Position numbers and translations under genes: made by a program. From Roseihalotalea indica (lineage in GTDB: Bacteria > Bacteroidota > Bacteroidia > Cytophagales > Cyclobacteriaceae), in NCBI RefSeq assembly GCF_022458895.1, contig NZ_JAINFL010000004.1, forward strand, positions 186,001-250,000: DNA of 64,000 bases, in the 5' to 3' direction. Position 1 is the stretch's first letter. Every line of letters begins with the position of its first letter. Under the pieces are notes generated by a model, which did no database searches, was not told where the DNA came from, and saw only the letters and a list, made by a program, of their open reading frames with translations. Shown piece by piece: positions 35,474 through 44,364 of the stretch.

Positions 35474-36562
35474 ATGAAACTTCATACCCAATGCATTAAA
35501 CATTCCCTTCAATTCAAGTTCCGGGCCGGCACCTCCCGGGGCTTTATGGACGAACGTGATACCTACTTTATCGTGATTCAAGACCCTGAATCTTCCGTCA
35601 TGGGGATTGGTGAAAGCTCCCCACTACAAGGCCTGAGCCAGGACGATCAACCTAATTTTGCTGATCATTTACAACAAGCTGTTAACCAGGTACCAGAGGT
35701 ATCCCCTCCGGAATCGCCTCAGGAGATTTCCCAATGGCTGGATCTGAATATTTCGTCAACCCTTCCATCCATCCGCTTTGGCCTGGAAACGGCCTGGCTA
35801 GATTTTTTACAGGGCGGCCAGCGTAAGCTTTTCCCTTCGGTTTTTCAAAGCAACCAGTTTCCCCCCATCCCCATCAATGGCCTGGTGTGGATGGGTAACC
35901 GGGAATTTATGCTACATCAAATCCGGGATAAAATCAGCCGAGGATTTCGCTGTATAAAATTAAAAATAGGGGCAATTGATTTCGATACTGAGCTTTCTCT
36001 TCTAGCTCACATCCGGGAGCATTTTTCTTCGGAACAAATGACTATCCGAGTAGATGCCAACGGAGCATTTACGGAGAATAATGCCATGGAAAAGCTAAAG
36101 GCATTAGCTCCCTTCCATCTGCACTCTATAGAGCAACCCGTGGCTACCCACCAACCAGCATTATTGCGACATCTGTGCGAGCAGAGCCCGGTTCCTATAG
36201 CACTAGACGAAGAATTAATTGGCATACACGAACCTGAGGATCAGGCAGCATTGCTAGATTCCGCTCGCCCGCAGTATATTGTTCTCAAACCTACGCTGGT
36301 AGGCGGACTGGCTGCTTCAGAACAATGGATTCGCTTGGCTGAGGAGCGAGGTATCGGCTGGTGGATGACCTCGGCTCTGGAATCGAATGTTGGTCTGAAT
36401 GCCATTGCTCAGTTTACTGCTTTTCATCAGGCAACCCAGCCTCAGGGGTTAGGTACCGGGCAGTTGTACCACAATAATATCCCCTCGCCTATAGCAATTC
36501 GCAATGGGTATTTGCATTATGATGCCCATAAATCCTGGGATCTTTCTTTACTTGATCTATGA
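35474..36562 (+). CDS. menC: o-Succinylbenzoate synthase-like enolase-superfamily enzyme
   Basis: 362 residues. Key motifs of the muconate-lactonizing subgroup: catalytic KLKIG (about 159-163), metal ligands in RVDANGAF, IEQP and LDEE, and the second Lys in VLKPTLVGGL. Sequence around GESSPLQGLSQDD and SALESNVGLNAIAQFTA matches Bacteroidota MenC, which forms o-succinylbenzoate for menaquinone. A dipeptide epimerase is the main alternative. The rest of the men genes are not in the window. It overlaps the next gene by 4 nt (ATGA). Confidence 0.83.
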   Translation: MKLHTQCIKHSLQFKFRAGTSRGFMDERDTYFIVIQDPESSVMGIGESSPLQGLSQDDQPNFADHLQQAVNQVPEVSPPESPQEISQWLDLNISSTLPSIRFGLETAWLDFLQGGQRKLFPSVFQSNQFPPIPINGLVWMGNREFMLHQIRDKISRGFRCIKLKIGAIDFDTELSLLAHIREHFSSEQMTIRVDANGAFTENNAMEKLKALAPFHLHSIEQPVATHQPALLRHLCEQSPVPIALDEELIGIHEPEDQAALLDSARPQYIVLKPTLVGGLAASEQWIRLAEERGIGWWMTSALESNVGLNAIAQFTAFHQATQPQGLGTGQLYHNNIPSPIAIRNGYLHYDAHKSWDLSLLDL

Positions 36563-37329
36563 ATTATACTCTCATCACTGGCGCCAGCGAAGGTATTGGT
36601 GCGGCTTTAGCCCGGCGTTGCGCTCAGGAAAATTATAATCTGATATTGGTAGCCCGATCTACCGAGAAATTACAGGCTTTAGCCGAGGAGCTGACTACTG
36701 AATATCATATTAGAGTTGAGTCCATTACACTGGATTTGCTCACTCCAAACGCGCCCCAGCAATTGTTGGAAAAATGCCAGCAGCAAAACTGGCCCGTCCG
36801 TATTCTTATTAACAATGCCGGATATGGCATGTGGGGCCCATTTTCGGAATTGAAAATACAGGAACAGCTTGATATGATACGCCTGAATGAAATGGTTATG
36901 GTAGAGCTATGTCATCGTTTTATTCCTACACTTCGGGAAATCCCTTTTTCGCATATACTGAATATTGGCAGCACCGCTAGCTTTCAACCCATTCCCTACT
37001 TTAGCGTGTATGCCGCATCCAAGGCATTTGTGCTGTCGTTTACCCGAAGTTTGAGATTAGAACTTAAAGCCAGCAACATTAACGTATCATGCCTATGTCC
37101 CGGGCCTACTCAATCTCAGTTTTTTGAGCGAGCGGGGTTTACATCAAAATCCGGAAGCACTCAGTTTTTAATGAAACCCGAAGCCGTGGCTGATGCAGCT
37201 ATCCGAGGGATCATTGCTAAACAAAAGCTCATTATCCCTGGGTTTTCCAATAAATTCGGAGCGTTCTTCAGCAAGCACTTACCTGTTAGCTGGACAACGG
37301 GCGTCATTAAGCCTTACTTTAAACCTTAA
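36559..37329 (+). CDS. Short-chain dehydrogenase/reductase
   Basis: 256 residues. The classical SDR motifs are intact: TGASEGIGAALARR (NAD(P) binding, about 7-20), NNAGYG, and the catalytic Ser/Tyr/Lys with YAASK. The family also shows the PGPTQSQFFERAG segment after the active site. The substrate is not predictable; sequence style resembles the DltE/YqjQ group of SDRs. It is coupled to menC by an ATGA overlap, though no menaquinone step needs an SDR, so the link may only be positional. Confidence 0.88.
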   Translation: MNYTLITGASEGIGAALARRCAQENYNLILVARSTEKLQALAEELTTEYHIRVESITLDLLTPNAPQQLLEKCQQQNWPVRILINNAGYGMWGPFSELKIQEQLDMIRLNEMVMVELCHRFIPTLREIPFSHILNIGSTASFQPIPYFSVYAASKAFVLSFTRSLRLELKASNINVSCLCPGPTQSQFFERAGFTSKSGSTQFLMKPEAVADAAIRGIIAKQKLIIPGFSNKFGAFFSKHLPVSWTTGVIKPYFKP

Positions 37330-37459
37330 TGGTTCTACTACAGATCTATTTCAAGAGTTGATTTCAACTTCAAAGAGCACTTTAATTATTGTATCTTAGG
37401 AACCCGTCATCTCAATTGATTGCTAAAAGGTTTAATAGTTATAAGACTGATACATATAC

Positions 37460-39805
37460 CTAGGGAATAAAATCTTGCTCTCTAAAGGGACTCTCTCGTT
37501 CAGCAGCCTGTTCCCGAATTTCTTTTACAGTAGAAGGTTCCACTGAGTCCGCTTCATTACCCCAGACGTTTCGAACATAGGTAAGCACGGCGGCAAGTTT
37601 ATCATCAGTAAATTCCGGATTATCTTTTAGTCCAGGCATCACGGGCTGAACTTCAGGTTCCTGATATACTTTACCGTTTACAGTCACTGGTCCCATAAGT
37701 CCGTGTAGTACTACCCGAATTAGACGATCTTGAGGACCAGTGACCCATTCAGATCCGGCTAATGGTGGCGCAATGGGCGTCATTCCTTCACCATTGTCCT
37801 GGTGACAGCCGGCACAGGTTTTTTCGTATAAGGATTTCCCTACGACAAACTGTTTCTGCTCTTCTGGTGTAAGGGTTTTGGAGGCCAACTGTTTTTTCAG
37901 TTCCGTGTTGGTAATAACCTCTTTTAAAGCAGTAATCATCTCCAGATGCTGGGGCGTTTCTTGAGATAATGAAGCCAACAATTCTCGCTCATGACGGTGA
38001 ACACTGCTAATAATAGCTTCTTGCATGAGAGGATCGTGTCCCTGCTCCAATCCTAGCGAAGTAAGCATCTGCATCACACTTGCTGAATCGGTTTCTAAAA
38101 ATTCACCTAAACTCAATGCCAACTGCAATTGCACCTTAGGGTCAGCATGTTCCGATAGGGCTTCGTATAGATGTAGCACTTCTTTTGCCTGCTCCAAACC
38201 AACGTTTCGTTCTCCGATGCGTAAACCGGCTACAACAACCAGCGGATCGTCATCCTGAAGAGCTTTTAGAATGATTTCCGAACTATGTTCTCCCATACCC
38301 TCTAATGTCCACAAGGCATGTATCTTAGCCAGAGAATTATCCTCGTTCAGTAATTCCCGTAACTCCGGCACCACCGATGTACTATTACGCTCCACTAGCA
38401 GACGTTGGGCTTCATCACGCCACCAGCCATTAGGATGCGACAAATAACCCACCAGTTCCTGATCGGTAACTGACTGTAATGCGGGGGCCGAAGAACCAAA
38501 ATGAGGAATCAATCTTTCCCACCAATTTCCTTCATAAACAATGCGATAAATCCGACCCAACCCTATTGGTTTTTCTAACCCACGGCTAAGAATTTGATCT
38601 CTGAGGTAATCTGTCACATAGGTCTCGTGCTGAATAATACCTCGGTACATATCTACCATATACAAAGCACCCTCCGGTCCGTTGTAGAGGCTTACCGGAC
38701 GAAAACGCTCGTCAGTAGAAGCCAGGAACTCCTGCCCTGAATATGCCTGCTCAGCGGTGATATATGCTCCACTATCTGAAAGAATATTCCGTTTGATCAG
38801 GTTGCCGGAAGGTTCGCACACAAATGCGTTACCATGATACGCCTCCGGAAAATTGTCTCCCCGATAAATAACCGGGCCACAGGCGGCCGTAAACGTAGTT
38901 AATCGTTTCTCCTCGTCCAGAACATCTTCCTTATATCCCCGATTTACCCCCGGCGTTGGCCGCACCGGGTATACTCGCTGGTCTTTCACTATTTGCCGAT
39001 TAGCGGCTTCCTTATACCGTAGATCGGGGTTCCGGCTCATCGTGCTGGGTGGTACCAGATCGCCCCGCAGTTGGTTAGAATTCGTATTATAGAATAGCCG
39101 CCCTTCATCATCCATCGCCATACCCCACTGACCACGAAACTCGGTCTCTTCGCTAATCCATTTTCCTTCTTGAAGCCGGTAGCGTTTTTTAGATTTGGCA
39201 TTATAATACCAGTTATCCATTCCGCGTAGCATACCGTTGGGTTGGTGTTCTACGTTTCCTCCGACTGCATATGCAGTATCAATAAGAGTTTTTTTTCCAG
39301 GACTATCATTATTATTTTCTACAAACCACAGGTTAGGTGGTTCAGCGTACAATATGCCACCATATGCTAAACGAAGAGTCCGAGGAAGTACCAGGCTATC
39401 CATAAAAACTTTGGTATGATCCATCAGGCCATCATCGTCGTGATCTTCCAAAATCACGATTCTTCCGGTGGGTTGATCTTCCCCCTGCCCGGTTACATCA
39501 GGCATATAGCTCTGCATTTCTACAACCCAAATGCGGCCCTGAGCATCAAAATCCAAGGCCACCGGATCCTGAATCAGCGGCTCACTGGCAACTAGTTCAA
39601 TACGGAAGCCATCTTCCAGCTGAAAAGTCTGCATAGCTTCTTCGGGGCTTAGTACCGGCGCTGAAGTAAAGAGTATCGAGTCTGGAATTGGCTCTGGAGA
39701 GTTATTGGTAAAAACCCTCAACCGCTCTAAACCTACAAATGAAAAAGAAATTGCCACTATGAAAAGCAGCAGTAAGAGAAGCTTGCGACCTGAAAGATAA
39801 TTCAT
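37460..39805 (-). CDS. PVC-type dehydrogenase with HEAT repeats and C-terminal cytochrome c
   Basis: The ATG at 39805 gives 781 residues; the frame opens with a TTG at 39826 but no ATG. The N-terminus is a signal/anchor (GRKLLLLLLFIVAISFSFVG). A beta-propeller dehydrogenase-like domain (about 65-430) shows DFDAQGRIWVVEMQSY and GPEGALYMVDMYRGIIQHE. HEAT-like repeats follow (about 455-610), then a class I cytochrome c with CAGCHQDNGEGM and a distal Met (VMPGL). These periplasmic proteins are thought to oxidise sugars or similar compounds and pass electrons to the heme. Transcribed alone, it converges with the SDR gene. Confidence 0.88.
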   Translation of the reverse strand: MNYLSGRKLLLLLLFIVAISFSFVGLERLRVFTNNSPEPIPDSILFTSAPVLSPEEAMQTFQLEDGFRIELVASEPLIQDPVALDFDAQGRIWVVEMQSYMPDVTGQGEDQPTGRIVILEDHDDDGLMDHTKVFMDSLVLPRTLRLAYGGILYAEPPNLWFVENNNDSPGKKTLIDTAYAVGGNVEHQPNGMLRGMDNWYYNAKSKKRYRLQEGKWISEETEFRGQWGMAMDDEGRLFYNTNSNQLRGDLVPPSTMSRNPDLRYKEAANRQIVKDQRVYPVRPTPGVNRGYKEDVLDEEKRLTTFTAACGPVIYRGDNFPEAYHGNAFVCEPSGNLIKRNILSDSGAYITAEQAYSGQEFLASTDERFRPVSLYNGPEGALYMVDMYRGIIQHETYVTDYLRDQILSRGLEKPIGLGRIYRIVYEGNWWERLIPHFGSSAPALQSVTDQELVGYLSHPNGWWRDEAQRLLVERNSTSVVPELRELLNEDNSLAKIHALWTLEGMGEHSSEIILKALQDDDPLVVVAGLRIGERNVGLEQAKEVLHLYEALSEHADPKVQLQLALSLGEFLETDSASVMQMLTSLGLEQGHDPLMQEAIISSVHRHERELLASLSQETPQHLEMITALKEVITNTELKKQLASKTLTPEEQKQFVVGKSLYEKTCAGCHQDNGEGMTPIAPPLAGSEWVTGPQDRLIRVVLHGLMGPVTVNGKVYQEPEVQPVMPGLKDNPEFTDDKLAAVLTYVRNVWGNEADSVEPSTVKEIREQAAERESPFREQDFIP

Positions 39806-40246
39806 CTGATATAATTGAAAACGCAAACACCACGCTAATTAACGCAGTGAATGCAATCTAAGTGTCTAATACGAACATCGCAAATATTTACTATTTCCTA
39901 GGCCTAACCAAATGCTTTCACATCCAAATTTGTGAGATATAACAATCGTATCTTCAGTCTAATTATCATGAGTCAGCTAAAATTTATGAAGTAGTCTTGT
40001 TCTCAATTCAATGGTTGATTTATGGTTAAATGTCGGCTACCATTACAGTATGGCGCTTATATTAACCAACTAAGACTCACTCAATAAATAATCTGTTACC
40101 AACTGAAAATCAAATATTTACCTGCGTAGCACTCTTCAACCATTAAGCATTTTGATGTTTCAAAAATAATATAGAATGAGTAAATAACCTTAAAAGGTCA
40201 TAATTCTCTTATTAGTTAAAAACATTTTTTTTGTAACATTGCTATC
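39806..40246. promoter_or_regulatory. Divergent intergenic region upstream of the WYL gene
   Basis: About 440 AT-rich nt between the cytochrome gene (minus) and the WYL regulator (plus). A small palindrome accttaaaaggt lies at 40187-40198, about 50 nt before the WYL start, and could be an operator. I see no clear promoter, repeat array or gene. Confidence 0.35.
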
Positions 40247-41137
40247 GTGAATGAGCAACAAAGACTATTACGCCTCCTTAAGCTTATTTCTTTATTAACC
40301 TCCCCGTTACGAAGAACGGCTCGGCAGTATGCCGATTTGCTAGAGGTAAATAAAACTACTATCTACCGTTACTTTCATACCATTGAGGAGGCTGGTTATA
40401 CTTTGCTAATTGACGATGATAACCGCCACTATCTTGATCGAACCTCATTACGTCGAAACCATCCGGACCTTTATTTCAATGAAGATGAAGCTCAGGTGTT
40501 GGGCGATTTGGTGCGAAGTTATGATTCTCCCATTCAGCAGGATCTGCTCAATAAAATATATACCCATTCTACTTTGTCCGAACTTGCCAACAGCATAGCA
40601 GATGCTCAACAGTCGGTGAGGTATCGCCTGCTTAAAGAAGCAATGCAGGAAGAAAAGCAGGTGGTTTTACGACAATACGTCTCCATGAATAGTCAACAGG
40701 TGGGAGATCGGCGAGTAGAACCCATCGGTTTTTTACATAAAGACACCATTGTAGAAGCGTATGATGTTGAAAAAAGAGCTATGCGCCATTTTCGCCTGGA
40801 ACGAATTGCCGAAGTTAAGCGAAGCCAGACTTTCTTTCAACATCGAAAAGATCATCATAAAAGCAGCACTGATCCGTTCCGGGTTGCTGATTTGCAACCC
40901 ACTGAAGTGGTTGTCAAATTAACACTTACTGCGGCCCAGCAGATGAAAGAGCTATACCCAGCCACCGAGGATTACTTTCATACTCAAAATGAGACCGTTA
41001 TTTTCTCGGCTCCGGTAAACACGGAGTTCAAACTGCTGGATCGGTTGCTCCTCAGCCTTTGCGATGAAGTAGAAATAATTTCTCCCCCCTCCTTAAGAGA
41101 TCATTTGCTATCTATTTGGTCTCAAAGAAAGTTTTAA
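40247..41137 (+). CDS. WYL-domain transcriptional regulator
   Basis: 296 residues from a GTG start (40247); no in-frame ATG is near. The N-terminal winged helix (about 1-60) reads RLLKLISLLTSPLRRTARQY, then LEVNKTTIYRYFHTIEEAGY. The WYL domain (about 140-205) shows VEPIGFLHKDTIVEAYDVEK and MRHFRLERIAEVKRSQTFF. A WCX-like C-terminal part follows. WYL regulators are repeatedly found with phage-defence and other conflict genes, where they sense a nucleic-acid or nucleotide ligand; this is family knowledge, not read here. It is the first gene of the WYL, beta-grasp, DUF4132 group, 74 nt ahead of the second gene, and probably controls it. Confidence 0.88.
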   Translation: MNEQQRLLRLLKLISLLTSPLRRTARQYADLLEVNKTTIYRYFHTIEEAGYTLLIDDDNRHYLDRTSLRRNHPDLYFNEDEAQVLGDLVRSYDSPIQQDLLNKIYTHSTLSELANSIADAQQSVRYRLLKEAMQEEKQVVLRQYVSMNSQQVGDRRVEPIGFLHKDTIVEAYDVEKRAMRHFRLERIAEVKRSQTFFQHRKDHHKSSTDPFRVADLQPTEVVVKLTLTAAQQMKELYPATEDYFHTQNETVIFSAPVNTEFKLLDRLLLSLCDEVEIISPPSLRDHLLSIWSQRKF

Positions 41138-41147
41138 GAATTTTTTG

Positions 41148-41170
41148 GGAGTTGCGGAGGATGCAACTCC
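41148..41170 (+). promoter_or_regulatory. Hairpin between the WYL gene and the beta-grasp gene
   Basis: A perfect 8-bp stem pairs 41148-41155 (ggagttgc) with 41163-41170 (gcaactcc), loop of 7 nt, 11 nt past the WYL stop. There is no T-run after it, so it is not a standard terminator. It could tune the ratio of regulator to downstream products or be an operator. Confidence 0.4.
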
Positions 41171-41211
41171 GGATAAGTATCCTTGTATAGAATCACTTAA
41201 CAACTTGTTCT

Positions 41212-41604
41212 ATGCAGTTACTTAAAATTTTTGACGAAACCTTTACCGGAGAAAATATCCGCGAGATGGAAATCATTCTCTGGGACGAAAAAACAACCGT
41301 TCGGGAAATTATAACGGCTCGGGTCGAAAGAGAAGTGAATGCCTATAATCAGCGAAAAACTGAGTATTTCCAGGGGCTGATTCAACCTTCACACACGGAA
41401 CAAACTCTGAATGGCAAAAGAGTAAAAGAGTGGCAAGCGTTGGATACGGAAAAGTACGTCTACCTGGCACTCGATAGCTTTTTAAAGAATCGTTATTTCA
41501 TGTTGGTTGATGATGTACAAGCTGACACTCTTGACCAGGAAATCACTTTACAACCTGATACTAAAATAAGCTTTATTAAGCTCACCCCCCTGGTAGGCGG
41601 TTAA
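41212..41604 (+). CDS. Beta-grasp ubiquitin-like protein ending in Gly-Gly
   Basis: 130 residues, no signal peptide. The pattern fits the beta-grasp fold. A beta hairpin (about 1-24, LLKIFDETFT ... REMEIILWD) is followed by a helix (about 29-47, TVREIITARVEREVNAYNQ, with the TV-x-E-I start seen in MoaD/ThiS). Then come a polar insert (48-78), a helix (79-92) and C-terminal strands (95-124). The end, LQPDTKISFIKLTPLVGG, closely follows MoaD/ThiS ends (the type L-x-x-G-D-E-V-x-F-x-P-P-V-x-G-G), with the stop right after Gly129-Gly130, so no processing is needed. It is about 50 residues longer than MoaD or ThiS, and no moa, thi, E1, E2 or JAB gene lies near. It sits 17 nt before the DUF4132 gene. 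Function is unknown; a protein modifier or sulfur carrier is inferred. Confidence 0.72.
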   Translation: MQLLKIFDETFTGENIREMEIILWDEKTTVREIITARVEREVNAYNQRKTEYFQGLIQPSHTEQTLNGKRVKEWQALDTEKYVYLALDSFLKNRYFMLVDDVQADTLDQEITLQPDTKISFIKLTPLVGG

Positions 41605-41620
41605 ACCATTAAATTCTAGA

Positions 41621-44221
41621 ATGATCATGGCACTACAATCAATACGAAAAATTTTATTCGGGAATTTTGTTCTGGAAGATTACCCAGAACTAGAAACGCT
41701 ACTTTCCCAGATCTACCGGGAAAGCCAGTCAAAGTCTGAATATGGCTGGATAGAAACAAATATCTCCCATTCACCCACTTTTCAAACCCTTAAGGCTAAA
41801 AGCTCTAAAGAGAAACGCCTGCTGGTTTTGGAACTGGTGATGGCTTTGCAACAACTTAAACTAAAATTAGCTCAGCGACGATCGTACAGCCCTAAAGACC
41901 CGGATGCCTCACTCCATCATGCAGGCGTGCTATTACTTGACCGGCTAATGAGGCAAAAATTGGCATTACAAGAGGAAGATTTCATTTTTCTCTTTGAAAC
42001 CTATACAGAGTATTCTGACCGGCCCTATTATTACTTTGGAAGCTGGCCAGTAGCCCATACCACTATTCAGCTAGAAAAGTTTGCCGCCAAGCATCCCCTG
42101 AGTTTTGGTTTGCAAAACTTCTTTGCTCGCTTCATCTATCAGGCTGATTTTGAACAACAGCACTCATACTGGGGATCAAATTTGACCCAGGTTAAGCTCA
42201 AAATAGAAACCTTGTTGCATCAGTCTCGCCACCAAGGGGCAAAGGTACCTCCTTTCAAACTAAACGAAAAAGATGCTTTCGGTCAATTTGTCAATGGCGC
42301 ACTTTTATCATTTTCTGACAAAACCAAAGAAAATTACCATGAGTTATTGCATTTGGCCGTGCAAGCTTCCGGGGCCAGACCTTCCAAAAAATACACAAAA
42401 GAGTCTACAGCCATTATCAAAAAAATTGGTCCTGAACATTACAAAAAAACGGTAGGTTGCTGGCTTGCTTTTCTGGCTGGAATGAAAGAAGAAGAAGAGG
42501 TGCACGAACAGCAATGGCAAGGACGTACTTACTCTTACGTAACCCGCACCTTTTTACATACTCAAAACGCTGATATTGCCAAGGGCCTTGTGTGGTCGCT
42601 GGTACACGAGCATGATAATTCAATCCTACTGATCCTTTCTCAATTAGCAGAAAGAGCATTTCGCAAAATTCCTGGTACAGGTGCTACAGCAAAAGCCCTT
42701 GGCAATGCCTGTCTCTATACACTTGCTCAGTCATCGGGTACTCTTGGCATTGGACACCTTTCCTTGCTTAAACAAAAAATACTGCAAACCAGCACTCGAA
42801 AGCTAATTCAAAAATATCTTCAACAGGTATCCGACCGCCTGGGAATCAGTGCTTATGAGATTGAAGAAATGGGCACTCCTCATTTTGATCTTTGTGAAGG
42901 AAAGAAAGAAATTTCCTTTGATGATTATACTTTAGAGACTGAAATTGTAAGCATTGGAAAAGTAAAACAAAGTTGGCGTAAACCGGATGGGACTATTCAA
43001 AAAACAGTACCATCTTTCATTAAGCAATCTACTGCGCTACAGGAAAGACTAAAAGATGCAAAAAAAGAAAGCAAAGCGATACAAAAGGCCCTCACTGCGC
43101 AACGCGACCGCCTCGACCGCTCATACATACATGCACGGTCCTGGACATATCCAAAATTTAAAGAGTATTATCTTGAGCATGGGTTATGCGTTTGGTTAGC
43201 TCACCGATTGATATGGACTTTTCAGCATGAAAGTGGCCAGGAAATCTCGGCTATCTGGCAAAATAACCAATGGGAAGACATAGAGGGAAATCCTGTCCGA
43301 TGGATTGACAATACTACTCAAGTTACGCTTTGGCACCCAATCCTCACATCAAGTCCTGAAGTACTCGCCTGGCGCCAGCGACTGGAAACACTAGGTATTA
43401 GACAACCCATGAAACAGGCTTATCGGGAAGTTTATCTCCTTACAAATGCCGAAGTTAATACGCGATTTTACAGCAACCGTATGGCAGCCCATATACTCAA
43501 GCAGCATCAACTTAATGCGCTAGCAACCTCAAGAGGCTGGGAATATCGCCTACTCGGCACTTTCGACGACGGGCGAGATCGTACTCAAGTAATTATCAAA
43601 CTGCCAGAATACAATTTGGAAGCCTCTTTTTGGATTACTGAAATCGGTAAAGATGATTCTTTTAATGACAATGGCATCTGGTTGTATGTAGCGACAGATC
43701 AAGTCAGATTTAGCCAGTCAGGTGAACCGCTGAACCTAATTGATGTACCTAAAATCATTTTCTCAGAGATCATGCGGGATGTTGATTTGTTTGTAGGAGT
43801 AAGCAGTGTAGGAAATGATCCTCAATGGCAAGATAATGGCGGCAACCCTCAGTTTCGAGACTACTGGACCGCTTACTCTTTCGGAGATCTTACCGAAGTG
43901 GCGAATATTAGAAAGGCTGTATTGGAAAAAATTATACCTCGCCTAAAAATCACTAAATCTGCCACCATTGAGGGTAAGTTTCTAAAAATTAAGGGTAGCA
44001 AGACAACGTATAAGATACACATTGGCAGCACAAATATTATAATGGAACCCAATAACCAATATTTGTGCATTGTGCCCTCACGAGGAAATTCTGAAAGCAC
44101 TGACCACCTTTTTCTTCCTTTTGAAGGGGACCAGGGACTTTCCATACTTCTTAGCAAAGCTATGATGTTAGCAGAAGATGATAAAATTACCGACCCAACC
44201 ATTTTAAGCCAGTTGGGATAG
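41621..44221 (+). CDS. DUF4132-domain protein
   Basis: 866 residues, soluble. The N-terminal two-thirds (about 1-480) is mostly helical and may be HEAT-like. The C-terminal DUF4132 region (about 510-800) is clear: EHGLCVWLAHRLIWTF, then REVYLLTNAEVNTRFYSNRM, AAHILKQHQLNALATSRGWE, and FSEIMRDVDLFVGVSSVGND and YSFGDLTEVANIRKAVLEKI. The same domain occurs in E. coli YehI/MolR and in proteins with WGR modules near MoxR-vWA genes; no biochemical activity is established. A start at 41627 (MALQS) is equally possible. It lies 16 nt after the beta-grasp gene, ends before a 13-bp hairpin, and has no WGR module. A role acting with the Gly-Gly protein is inferred from context. Confidence 0.85.
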   Translation: MIMALQSIRKILFGNFVLEDYPELETLLSQIYRESQSKSEYGWIETNISHSPTFQTLKAKSSKEKRLLVLELVMALQQLKLKLAQRRSYSPKDPDASLHHAGVLLLDRLMRQKLALQEEDFIFLFETYTEYSDRPYYYFGSWPVAHTTIQLEKFAAKHPLSFGLQNFFARFIYQADFEQQHSYWGSNLTQVKLKIETLLHQSRHQGAKVPPFKLNEKDAFGQFVNGALLSFSDKTKENYHELLHLAVQASGARPSKKYTKESTAIIKKIGPEHYKKTVGCWLAFLAGMKEEEEVHEQQWQGRTYSYVTRTFLHTQNADIAKGLVWSLVHEHDNSILLILSQLAERAFRKIPGTGATAKALGNACLYTLAQSSGTLGIGHLSLLKQKILQTSTRKLIQKYLQQVSDRLGISAYEIEEMGTPHFDLCEGKKEISFDDYTLETEIVSIGKVKQSWRKPDGTIQKTVPSFIKQSTALQERLKDAKKESKAIQKALTAQRDRLDRSYIHARSWTYPKFKEYYLEHGLCVWLAHRLIWTFQHESGQEISAIWQNNQWEDIEGNPVRWIDNTTQVTLWHPILTSSPEVLAWRQRLETLGIRQPMKQAYREVYLLTNAEVNTRFYSNRMAAHILKQHQLNALATSRGWEYRLLGTFDDGRDRTQVIIKLPEYNLEASFWITEIGKDDSFNDNGIWLYVATDQVRFSQSGEPLNLIDVPKIIFSEIMRDVDLFVGVSSVGNDPQWQDNGGNPQFRDYWTAYSFGDLTEVANIRKAVLEKIIPRLKITKSATIEGKFLKIKGSKTTYKIHIGSTNIIMEPNNQYLCIVPSRGNSESTDHLFLPFEGDQGLSILLSKAMMLAEDDKITDPTILSQLG

Positions 44222-44232
44222 CTTGATAACTA

Positions 44233-44276
44233 GAAACCTGAAGGCACTAACTATTTTGGTATAGCTTTCAGGTTTC
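44233..44276 (+). terminator. Hairpin ending the WYL/beta-grasp/DUF4132 unit
   Basis: A stem of about 13 bp pairs 44233-44245 with 44264-44276 (core gaaacctgaa / ttcaggtttc, one G-U). It follows the DUF4132 stop by 11 nt. The T-run is missing, so termination strength is unsure. The IS element begins 30 nt further on. Confidence 0.55.
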
Positions 44277-44364
44277 ATCAATATTAGCCTCTTATTTTGA
44301 ACTTATGAGCTCCCCCCAGTACTTCAGACAGTTTTTGGCTCTTTCTTAATTTGATATTTTTCTT

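Noticed and set aside
41212..41604. MoaD or ThiS itself
   Set aside because: The C-terminus fits, but the protein is 130 residues with an insert, and no moa, thi or mqnC-type gene surrounds it.
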